NCBI GenBank assembly: GCA_016296575.1
Contig: JAEDJA010000007.1
Location: 1-64,000 of the forward strand
Length of the DNA: 64,000 nt
Reading direction: 5' to 3'
Origin: Treponema sp.
GTDB taxonomy: Bacteria > Spirochaetota > Spirochaetia > Treponematales > Treponemataceae
Below the pieces are notes generated by a model that saw only the letters and a list, made by a program, of their open reading frames with translations, ran no database searches and was not told where the DNA came from. Positions 54,465 to 61,549 of the stretch are shown piece after piece (position 1 is the stretch's first letter; the number at the start of each line of letters is the position of its first letter). The position numbers and the translations under genes are program-made.

Positions 54465-56867
54465 CTAACTTCTATCGTAGAAGAAGCTTCCAAAGTAAGC
54501 AGTGGTTAGTCCAATGAAAATGGAAAGTCCAATCATGTGAACCGGAACGAAATTACTGAAAGCAAGTGCACCAAAAGAAATGGCGGTTGTAACAAAAGAC
54601 AAAAGGATTGCAAAAGGTTCCAGTGTTTGTGTTTGATCCAGTTCAATTGATCGGTTCTCATTTTCAATCATGTAGATGATATAATCCAGTCCAAGCCCAA
54701 GAACCAGAATTACACCGATAATCGAGAAGAATTCCAGATGGATTTTTGCAACGGAGAAAATGGCATATACCAGAAGAATAATAAGGAACGGAATTGAAAT
54801 AATCTTCATGGCGTGTTTCAGTTTGTAAACGAAAATCAACATGGCAAAAAGTGCAAAGAAAGCTCCAATAAGGAAGTACAGGATACGGCGTGTAAGACGG
54901 TCAAGATTTTCGCTTACATCGGTAATTTCATGGGCAAAGAATACGTTGTCATCGAATTCAGCAATTTTTCGAAAGCCCATAGGATTGTTTTCAAAGGTAG
55001 GTACAACCAGGGAATAGTATTTTCCATCGATTTGACCTGCCCAGATAAAACCAAAAGCTTTTTTTACGTAGTCAGGAACGTTGTCTCCTTCAATTGTGAG
55101 GAAATCATCTTTTGTTGATTCAAATTGCTGCCGCAAAAGATCAGCGTCTTCCGAATCATAACCAAGGTATTCCATCTGGAGATCAGCATTTTCAAGAAGT
55201 TTAGCGCTGGCTGCTTTAGAAAGGCGTTGAGTTTTTTCAGAAGGAATGAAGGTACTTGTGCTCAGGTAAACAATCTTTTCACCATTTGCATTACGGTATT
55301 CATCCAGTCTTTTTTTCAGTTCTTCTTCCCGTTCCAGAGTTTCTTCTGCTGTATCACCCTGAACAATAAACCAACCAAATGGCTGGAAATGCACTACCGA
55401 ACGGAACTCAAGTTCATCATTCAGAATACGACCTTCTACAGTATAAAGATTGTCCAGCCGGTTATAGATACTGGCATTTTTATGAAGGAAAAGAACCAGA
55501 ATACTTGGCAATACAAAGAAAACTGCAACTGCAATACGGCCAATCAGTTTTTTGTTCCACCAGGAAGGTTTTTCCATAAGCTTTGTAAGACGGATTTTTC
55601 TGTCTTTAGTAGGCAATTTGATATATGGATAGATTGCAACTGTTGTAAGGAAAGAGCTGGCAAGTCCGGCAATTGAGAACAGTCCCATCTGTTTAATCAG
55701 ATTATACGGAGTGAACATCATTACAACGTAGCACAGTATTGTACTTATAACCGAAAGCAGCAGTCCTTTTATAAGGTGATTTCTGATTTCACTTCCGTTG
55801 GCCATTTCGGTGTTGGCTTTCCAGTTTACGAAGAAGTGAAGGCTGTAGTCGATACAGGAACCAATAAGTGAAGTTCCAAAAATCAAGGTAAGGATGTGAA
55901 GCTTTCCGAATACAGCAAGAGTAGTAGCAATAGCTGTTCCCAAAGAAACACCAATGGAAATAACCGAAAAGAGGATTGGGATTGTAGAACGGAATACAAG
56001 GAATAAAATGATGATTACTGCAATCAGTGAGATGGCGGAAATCACCTTGATTTCAATGGCTGCCTCCAGAGAGTTTTTATGGCTCTGGAAAGGAATTCCG
56101 GCGTATACAATGCGGTTGGAATCATTTTCCAAAGGATTACACAGGTCGTAGATTTCGGTGACTGCATTTTTTTTGCTGGCCAGAGCTGCACCCTGTTTAC
56201 TCAAGCTTCCCTGAATCAAAACATACCAGTATCCGTTGTATTCAGCGGCAAGAACTCCATCTTTTATGCTCATGCTTGTTCCCGACTGCTGAAGCATAGT
56301 AAGGTATTTGTTCATGGCATAGTCCTGGATAAGGAAAGGATCCTGGTCCAGAGATTCCAGTGATGTCATGTTGAAGGCACCATAAGCTTTTGCAAGTGCA
56401 TTTTCGGCAAAGGTCTGGTCACCACCGTTCAAAATTTCTGTTGAGGTTTCTTCATCCAGGAGGTTCCAGCGGTATTTCATAAGGAAATCTTCCACTGTGT
56501 TGTCCAGGCTTGAAACATCAACATTGTAAATAAAGGATGTAAAATTTTCGCTGTCCTTTAGATGTTCATAAATGTAACTGGCTGTTTCCTTGGCTTTTTC
56601 AAAATCCTTGTTTACCGGCATGATGTATACACAACTGCTGATAAAATCGGCAACAAGGCTGTTTGATTCGGCCAGGGCAGGTTCATCAAAAGAACCCGGC
56701 AGCATGTTCATAAGGTCTGCGTCAATATACAAATTTCCCCGTTTGCATAAAAAAGTAATGCTGAACAAAGCAAGAATGGCTCCGTGGAAAATAAACCACA
56801 GCGCAAGAAACTGCCTGTTATGCATTTTGAGTTTGAGTTTAGCGAATACGGAAGAAATTTTTGTCAT
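54465..56867 (-). CDS. MMPL/RND-family lipid exporter (ApeM-like)
   Basis: An 800-residue inner-membrane transporter: an N-terminal helix (about 20-40), a large periplasmic loop, five helices near 230-400, a second loop, and a final helix group (about 660-795). This is the duplicated RND/MMPL topology. Such proteins move lipids or lipid-like polyenes across the periplasm. The ATG at 56867, with AAGGAG ten bases upstream, overlaps the LolA-like gene by 29 bases; longer in-frame starts run deep into that gene and are unlikely. Confidence 0.85.
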   Translation of the reverse strand: MTKISSVFAKLKLKMHNRQFLALWFIFHGAILALFSITFLCKRGNLYIDADLMNMLPGSFDEPALAESNSLVADFISSCVYIMPVNKDFEKAKETASYIYEHLKDSENFTSFIYNVDVSSLDNTVEDFLMKYRWNLLDEETSTEILNGGDQTFAENALAKAYGAFNMTSLESLDQDPFLIQDYAMNKYLTMLQQSGTSMSIKDGVLAAEYNGYWYVLIQGSLSKQGAALASKKNAVTEIYDLCNPLENDSNRIVYAGIPFQSHKNSLEAAIEIKVISAISLIAVIIILFLVFRSTIPILFSVISIGVSLGTAIATTLAVFGKLHILTLIFGTSLIGSCIDYSLHFFVNWKANTEMANGSEIRNHLIKGLLLSVISTILCYVVMMFTPYNLIKQMGLFSIAGLASSFLTTVAIYPYIKLPTKDRKIRLTKLMEKPSWWNKKLIGRIAVAVFFVLPSILVLFLHKNASIYNRLDNLYTVEGRILNDELEFRSVVHFQPFGWFIVQGDTAEETLEREEELKKRLDEYRNANGEKIVYLSTSTFIPSEKTQRLSKAASAKLLENADLQMEYLGYDSEDADLLRQQFESTKDDFLTIEGDNVPDYVKKAFGFIWAGQIDGKYYSLVVPTFENNPMGFRKIAEFDDNVFFAHEITDVSENLDRLTRRILYFLIGAFFALFAMLIFVYKLKHAMKIISIPFLIILLVYAIFSVAKIHLEFFSIIGVILVLGLGLDYIIYMIENENRSIELDQTQTLEPFAILLSFVTTAISFGALAFSNFVPVHMIGLSIFIGLTTAYFGSFFYDRS

Positions 56868-57468
56868 CTGCCGATAGCTCCTTAGGATATTTCTGTTCTG
56901 AGAAAACGTAATTAATTGTGTTTTCAGAAAGTTCAGTAATTGTGATTGATTCCATTGTGGCTTCGGAAGTGCATTTTCCTTCAATAAGGATAGATTTCAT
57001 TACGCTTGCAATGGAAGTTTTTTTTGGTGAAAGAAGCATGGCGTAGGTTCCGTTTTTATTATCGGTAAAATCTACTGTGAAGCTTTCGTTCAGAAGGGTA
57101 AGGTCACATGAGAAAATGGCCAGAAGAGTGTTTGCAATGCTTGAAAAAGTTTCATTGGAACTCATATCCATGGCTGTTTCAGTTCCGTCAGCGGCGCCCT
57201 GAATCATCTGGGTTTTTGTAACAATAAGAGTTGATGGAAAAGGTTTTAGAGTATTCCACATTACACCGTCAACACTGAAAATGAAAGTTCCGCTTGATTT
57301 AAGGTTGCGAGTTTTTCCTTTTGATGTAACTGATTTTGTCTGATTAAAAAGACCTGTTGTATGGGGATGTTCGGCAAGTTTTCCACAAACAGTTTCCAGA
57401 GTAAGTGCCTGAGCATTCAAGCAGAAGGTAGTCAATAAAACAAGTGCTGTCAAAATTAATTTTTTCAT
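56839..57468 (-). CDS. LolA-like periplasmic lipid carrier (ApeL-like)
   Basis: A 209-residue exported protein with signal peptide (about 1-19, ending LNAQA) and an open beta-barrel-type LolA domain: TKSVTSKGKTRNLKSSGTFI near 44-63 and the MWNTLKPFPSTLIVTKTQMI segment. LolA-like proteins in polyene clusters carry a lipid product to the outer membrane together with the adjacent MMPL exporter. It lies 27 bases after the thioesterase gene. Confidence 0.83.
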   Translation of the reverse strand: MKKLILTALVLLTTFCLNAQALTLETVCGKLAEHPHTTGLFNQTKSVTSKGKTRNLKSSGTFIFSVDGVMWNTLKPFPSTLIVTKTQMIQGAADGTETAMDMSSNETFSSIANTLLAIFSCDLTLLNESFTVDFTDNKNGTYAMLLSPKKTSIASVMKSILIEGKCTSEATMESITITELSENTINYVFSEQKYPKELSADDKNFFRIR

Positions 57469-57495
57469 TTTTGTCTCCGTGACGCTTTTACATCT

Positions 57496-57930
57496 TTACT
57501 GCCGGTGTCCGGTGCCAATCAATTTTTCTACCCTTTCAATCAACAGGGGTGGACATTCAAAAAGCGACTCATTGTCGGATGCACGTACACACATCTGAGT
57601 ACTTTCTGCTTTGTTGGCAACCTGACCATCTTCAGTGTAAATAACGTATTTGATTTTTAGTCGGTTTTCGTATTCAATGAGACTTGTTTCTATAGTTGCA
57701 GTTTCGCCAAAATGAAGAGAGCGTACGAATTTCAGGTTTATTGTAGTTACCGGAAAAACATAACCGTCTTTTACCATTTCTTTATATCCGTAACCGATTT
57801 TATCCAGAAGTGCGCATCGTCCGATTTCCATGTATTTTACATAGTTACCGTGCCAAGCAATCTGCATGGAGTCTACATCGAAAAATTCTACTTTGAAGGG
57901 TGTTTTTACAGTATATAACGTCTGATCCAT
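57496..57930 (-). CDS. 4HBT-type acyl thioesterase (ApeK-like)
   Basis: A 144-residue hotdog thioesterase of the YbgC/4-hydroxybenzoyl-CoA thioesterase type. The signature FDVDSMQIAWHGNYVKYME (residues 15-33) carries the catalytic aspartate region (DSMQIAWHGNY), followed by an acidic ARCLL-like helix. It would release acyl chains from ACP or CoA. It lies 21 bases after the dehydratase gene, in the place the thioesterase takes in aryl polyene clusters. Confidence 0.85.
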   Translation of the reverse strand: MDQTLYTVKTPFKVEFFDVDSMQIAWHGNYVKYMEIGRCALLDKIGYGYKEMVKDGYVFPVTTINLKFVRSLHFGETATIETSLIEYENRLKIKYVIYTEDGQVANKAESTQMCVRASDNESLFECPPLLIERVEKLIGTGHRQ

Positions 57931-57951
57931 GTTAAAAGTTATGCCCTTATT

Positions 57952-58311
57952 TTATGCGGTTGTGAAGGAGCCTGTTGAATAAACAATCTCTTTTTTATCG
58001 GCATTGGAAATGGTGTATGAAACCAGTTTTTTTTCAGCCTTGTAATTAAGCTCAAGCTTTATTTTTGTGTCTGGTCGGATTGGTGCAGAAAATTTGATGC
58101 GCTTGATATGTGGAACCCAGCGTTCTGTTCCGAGGTATTTCTTTGCAAAACGGGTTACAACTTCAAACTGAGCAACGGCCGGGAGAAGCTTGTATTCAGG
58201 AAAGTGGCCGTCAAAAAAATCACTTGATTCTGGAATTACAACTTCCAGGATTACAGATGAGTCAGTTTTTTCGATAATTTTTTCATCAATGATGTTGTGA
58301 AGATTTTCCAT
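57952..58311 (-). CDS. FabZ-like 3-hydroxyacyl-ACP dehydratase (ApeI-like)
   Basis: A 119-residue hotdog protein with the FabZ-type catalytic core DGHFPEYKLLPAVAQFE (about 34-50). It contains the active-site histidine and the downstream glutamate position. It would dehydrate beta-hydroxyacyl-ACP to the enoyl form, a step repeated without enoyl reduction in polyene synthesis. First gene of the main operon, 40 bases after a terminator that follows the ACP gene, so expression may depend on read-through. Confidence 0.85.
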   Translation of the reverse strand: MENLHNIIDEKIIEKTDSSVILEVVIPESSDFFDGHFPEYKLLPAVAQFEVVTRFAKKYLGTERWVPHIKRIKFSAPIRPDTKIKLELNYKAEKKLVSYTISNADKKEIVYSTGSFTTA

Positions 58312-58339
58312 TTATTTAATCCGTTTCAATAAAAAATTT

Positions 58340-58401
58340 ATAAAAAAAAAGACCGGTCGACAACAAGAATTTCTATAACACACTTTTGTCAATCCGGTCT
58401 T
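58340..58401 (-). terminator. Terminator after the ACP gene
   Basis: On the minus strand AAGACCGG (rc of 58394-58401) pairs with CCGGTCTT (ending in a T-run, rc of 58340-58356). An inner GACAA/TTGTC extension lengthens the stem. It lies 20 bases after the ACP stop and 29 bases before the dehydratase start, and may set the ratio of ACP to downstream enzymes. Confidence 0.85.
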
Positions 58402-58420
58402 ATATAAAATGCCAAAGCTA

Positions 58421-58672
58421 TTAGTTCATGTAAGGAACAAGAGCGTCTACAACATCCTGAACTGTTTTTACTGTTTTGAAGATTGAAGGATCTACGTTTC
58501 CTTTGTCTGCTGGCATAAATTCTTTCATTTTAACAATGAGATCGATAGAGTCGATAGAATCCAAGTCAAGGTCATCACCAAGAAGAGCATCTGCTGTAAC
58601 ATCGGCTGCATCAAGTTCAAATTCTTCAACAAGAATTGTTTTAAGTTTGTCGAAAATTTCGTCTTTAGACAT
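58421..58672 (-). CDS. Acyl carrier protein (ApeE/F-like)
   Basis: An 83-residue acidic four-helix protein. The phosphopantetheine serine lies in DLDSIDSIDL (about residues 37-46), the Ser-Ile-Asp variant common to specialised ACPs rather than the DSLD of fatty-acid ACP. The ATG at 58672 with GGAG six bases upstream is the best start; in-frame Met codons four and twenty-one codons earlier lack support. It is divergent from the GH3-enzyme gene and followed by a terminator. Confidence 0.9.
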   Translation of the reverse strand: MSKDEIFDKLKTILVEEFELDAADVTADALLGDDLDLDSIDSIDLIVKMKEFMPADKGNVDPSIFKTVKTVQDVVDALVPYMN

Positions 58673-58724
58673 TTTTTTCTCCATATAATAGTAGGATTTC
58701 TCTCTAATTTTATTGATTATAAGT

Positions 58725-58783
58725 ATTTTATGCAATAGAGGATGAATGTCACATTGATGAATTTTGAATTTTCATGTTAAAAT
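58725..58783. promoter_or_regulatory. Divergent, overlapping promoters of the ACP and GH3-enzyme genes
   Basis: Minus strand: GTGACA (58747-58752) and TAAAAT (58725-58730) with a 16-base spacer drive the ACP gene. Plus strand: TTGATG (58754-58759) and TAAAAT (58778-58783) with an 18-base spacer drive the GH3-enzyme gene. The -35 boxes are one base apart, so a shared regulator could act on both. Confidence 0.6.
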
Positions 58784-58831
58784 AGTACTTATATCTGAGA
58801 GAAACAAAAATCCATAAACGGAGTAAATAAA

Positions 58832-60541
58832 ATGGATTACAAGTATGAAACAACAGTTGGTGCAAAGAAAATTAATTTTCTGATGGGAATTGCCGGTGGT
58901 ATTCAGTTAAAAAAACTTAAGAAAGCCGGAAAAAATTGTGCCAAAACTGAAGAACAGACTTTGCGAAGTATTCTTGAATACGCAAAAGATTCTGAATGGG
59001 GAAAAGCTCACAATTTTGACAAAATCCTTGCAGCACCAGATGCAGCTACCCTTTACAAACTGTGGCGAGAAAATGTTCCTCCTGCAGACTATGAAGATTT
59101 CCGTCCATTTATCGACAGATGTAAAAATGGTGAAGAAAATATTCTTTATCCAGGAAAGGCCATGATGTATGCCACAACTAGTGGTACAACAGGTCAGCCA
59201 AAATGGATTCCAATTACACCAGAATATTACAACAACGTATATTCAAAAATGACAAAACTCTGGTTGTATTCTTTTATGATGCACCGTCCAAAAGTATTCT
59301 ACGGGCGTGACCTTTCTGTTGTAGGAAAGGCTGTTGAAGGACAGGCTCCAGACGGAACAGTTTACGGATCAGTTTCTGGTGTTACTCGCCGGGACGTTCC
59401 AGCATTTATTGATAAACTTCACTCAGCACCTTATGAGGTTTGTACAATCGAAGATTATCACTCACGCTTTAATACACTTATCCGCATTGGTCTTGGACAG
59501 AACGTTGGTTCTATGATCACAGCCAACCCATCAACAGTTGCAGAGCTTGTAAAAACTGTAAACGAAAATTTTGATGACTTTGTTGATCAGATCGAAAAAG
59601 GAACATTGAATCCAGAATACAAAATGGATCCAGAAACTCGAGCCATCATTGAATCAAAGCTTACACCAAATCCTGCTCGTGCACAGTGCCTTCGCGATCT
59701 TAAAGCAAAATACGGTGAACTTTATCCAAAACACTACTGGCCAAACCTTGTTTTCCTTACAACATGGAAATGTGGAAACACAAAATCTTACATGGGAAAA
59801 TTCAACGAATGGTTCAATTCTGATATGCTTCACCAGGAATTCGGCTACTTTGCATCAGAATGTCGTGCCGGTCTTGTTTTGAATGGACAGGATGACACTG
59901 TTCTCTTTCCACACATGCATTATTTTGAATTTGTACGTGAAGAAGACAGTGAGAAGGAAGATAAAGAATTTTTGAATCTGAGTCAGCTTGAAAAAGGAAA
60001 ACGCTACATTATTTATGTAACAACTTTTGCTGGTCTTTACCGCTACTGCATGAACGATATCATTGAATGTACAGGATTCTTTGAACAGATTCCTACAATT
60101 CAGTTCATTATGAAAACAAACGGTATTGTTTCAATGACAGGTGAAAAGATCCATGAAACACAGTTCATTAATGCTGTTCGCGTTGCAGAAAAAGAAACAG
60201 GTTATTCAACAAAAATGTTTGTTGGTTTTGCCGATCTTTCAATTTCTGCCTACCACTTCTTCTACGAATTCGAAGACAAATCTCTTGGAAAAGAAGCAGC
60301 AGAAAAAATGACACAGATTGTTGACCGCGTTCTTGGTGAAGAAAACGTTGAATGGAAATGCAAACGCGATACAGAACGTGTAAAAGATCCTGTTTCACAT
60401 GTGCTCAAAGCAAATTCAATGGATGCTTTCAAAGAAGAATGGATTAGTCTTGGAAAAAGTCGTGAAGGACAGTTTAAGCTGAACGTTCTTATGCAGAATG
60501 ACAAGGCTCTTGAAATTTTCAAAACCTTGGAAGTAAAATAG
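58832..60541 (+). CDS. GH3 (auxin-conjugase-like) adenylate-forming enzyme
   Basis: A 569-residue protein of the GH3 superfamily. The ATP-binding YATTSGTTGQPKWIPI (about 110-125), an internal YRYCMNDIIECTGFF segment and the C-terminal MTGEKIHETQF domain junction match GH3 acyl-adenylating enzymes. Plant members join amino acids to auxin or jasmonate; bacterial members are mostly uncharacterised. GGAG lies eight bases before the ATG. Next to the ACP gene it might activate a starter acid or attach the product to an amine (inference), a role played by an AMP ligase in aryl polyene clusters. Confidence 0.85.
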   Translation: MDYKYETTVGAKKINFLMGIAGGIQLKKLKKAGKNCAKTEEQTLRSILEYAKDSEWGKAHNFDKILAAPDAATLYKLWRENVPPADYEDFRPFIDRCKNGEENILYPGKAMMYATTSGTTGQPKWIPITPEYYNNVYSKMTKLWLYSFMMHRPKVFYGRDLSVVGKAVEGQAPDGTVYGSVSGVTRRDVPAFIDKLHSAPYEVCTIEDYHSRFNTLIRIGLGQNVGSMITANPSTVAELVKTVNENFDDFVDQIEKGTLNPEYKMDPETRAIIESKLTPNPARAQCLRDLKAKYGELYPKHYWPNLVFLTTWKCGNTKSYMGKFNEWFNSDMLHQEFGYFASECRAGLVLNGQDDTVLFPHMHYFEFVREEDSEKEDKEFLNLSQLEKGKRYIIYVTTFAGLYRYCMNDIIECTGFFEQIPTIQFIMKTNGIVSMTGEKIHETQFINAVRVAEKETGYSTKMFVGFADLSISAYHFFYEFEDKSLGKEAAEKMTQIVDRVLGEENVEWKCKRDTERVKDPVSHVLKANSMDAFKEEWISLGKSREGQFKLNVLMQNDKALEIFKTLEVK

Positions 60542-60545
60542 AATA

Positions 60546-61232
60546 ATGCTTTCTCAATACAAAGCTTACATATTCGATTTGGATGGAACTCTTTACGATA
60601 ACCGCAGAATAGGATTTAACCTTGTTCGCCGTGATCTTTTTCATATTTTATATATAAAAGGTGAACGTATGGCAAGAAAAATGCTTCGCGGAGTGGAGTT
60701 CTCATCTAAAGATGAATTTTATGAGCATTTCTTTAAAGAAGCATCCACCGAAGCAGGTGTTCCAGTGGACATTTATACTTCATGGTATGAAAAAAAGTAC
60801 AGAGATGTGCTTACACGTACTTTGAAACATAGTTATAAAGGGCATTCCGAAGCCGTAGATGTATTCAGGAAGCTTCATGACAATGGTGCTAAAGTGGCAG
60901 TCTATTCTGACTACTGTGGTGTTGAAGATAGAATGTCGGCTTTGAAGCTTCCGCCAAAATCTGTAGATTATCTTTTTGACGCAGAAGAGTTCGGGGCCTT
61001 GAAACCGGCCAAAGCTCCATTCCTGAAAATTGCGGGAATATTAGGTCAGTCGCCAGAAGATATTCTTGTTATAGGTGACCGTACTGACACTGATGGAAAA
61101 GGTGCCAAAATGTCTGGTATGAATTTTGTTCATATTAATGACAGGCTTGCCCAGGTGGGACAAAGCAATGTGGATGGAAAAGCTTATCCTGCCATGTCCT
61201 GGAAGCATTTTGCAGAAGAAATCTTGGGTTAA
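60546..61232 (+). CDS. HAD-superfamily hydrolase
   Basis: A 228-residue cytoplasmic phosphatase-like protein with HAD motifs: I (FDLDGTLYDN, about 10-19), II (YSDYCG), III (lysine in ALKPAKAPF) and IV (GDRTDTDGKGAKMSG). A helical cap lies between motifs I and II. Its substrate is unknown. It starts four bases after the GH3-enzyme stop, forming a two-gene unit that ends at a terminator. Confidence 0.88.
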   Translation: MLSQYKAYIFDLDGTLYDNRRIGFNLVRRDLFHILYIKGERMARKMLRGVEFSSKDEFYEHFFKEASTEAGVPVDIYTSWYEKKYRDVLTRTLKHSYKGHSEAVDVFRKLHDNGAKVAVYSDYCGVEDRMSALKLPPKSVDYLFDAEEFGALKPAKAPFLKIAGILGQSPEDILVIGDRTDTDGKGAKMSGMNFVHINDRLAQVGQSNVDGKAYPAMSWKHFAEEILG

Positions 61233-61242
61233 ATAAAAAGGG

Positions 61243-61266
61243 GCTGTCCGTCGGACAGCTTTTTTT
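61243..61266 (+). terminator. Terminator of the GH3-HAD unit
   Basis: GCTGTCC and GGACAGC form a tight seven-base stem (61243-61259) with a three-base GTC loop, followed by seven Ts. Confidence 0.9.
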
Positions 61267-61317
61267 CATTAGTGTAGGTGCCCGCTATGCTACAATTATT
61301 ATTCTAAAAAAAATCTT

Positions 61318-61494
61318 GTGCGTTTATATTTATCCTTCTCTACAGTCTTATTCATAATAGTAGCATTGTCATTTATTGTTGCAACAGCACGAGTTAGAGT
61401 AACTTATAATAGGAGATATGATTTTCAATTTTTGGTGCACTATTATAATACAAAAGTTATTTTCAGAGTTGAAGAATCAATATTTCATAAATAA
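61318..61494 (+). CDS. Possible small membrane protein, 58 residues
   Basis: A GTG-started frame with a hydrophobic stretch (STVLFIIVALSFIVATA, about residues 8-24) followed by a basic tail (RVRVTYNRRYDF). A TACAAT box lies 22 bases upstream, but no ribosome binding site is visible. The open frame extends upstream to 61273. A frame this long in such A+T-rich sequence is mildly unexpected, but this may be chance. Confidence 0.25.
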   Translation: MRLYLSFSTVLFIIVALSFIVATARVRVTYNRRYDFQFLVHYYNTKVIFRVEESIFHK

Positions 61495-61509
61495 TATATG
61501 CAATTAATA

Positions 61510-61538
61510 TTGCTATTGTTCTCACAAACGCATATAAT
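61510..61538 (+). promoter_or_regulatory. Promoter of the DNA methyltransferase gene
   Basis: TTGCTA (61510-61515) and a perfect TATAAT (61533-61538) are 17 bases apart. The ATG at 61550 lies 11 bases after the -10 box, leaving a leader of about five bases and no ribosome binding site. Confidence 0.75.
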
Positions 61539-61549
61539 ACATATTTACA

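Larger units (their letters stand above)
61267..61549. other. A+T-rich gap before the methyltransferase gene
   Basis: This 283-base stretch is markedly A+T-richer than the region before it. It holds a promoter (61510-61538) and a possible small reading frame (61318-61494). A second frame of 29 codons starts at ATG 61419 with AGGAG upstream; the two overlap, so at most one is likely real. No tRNA or inverted repeat is seen. Confidence 0.5.
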
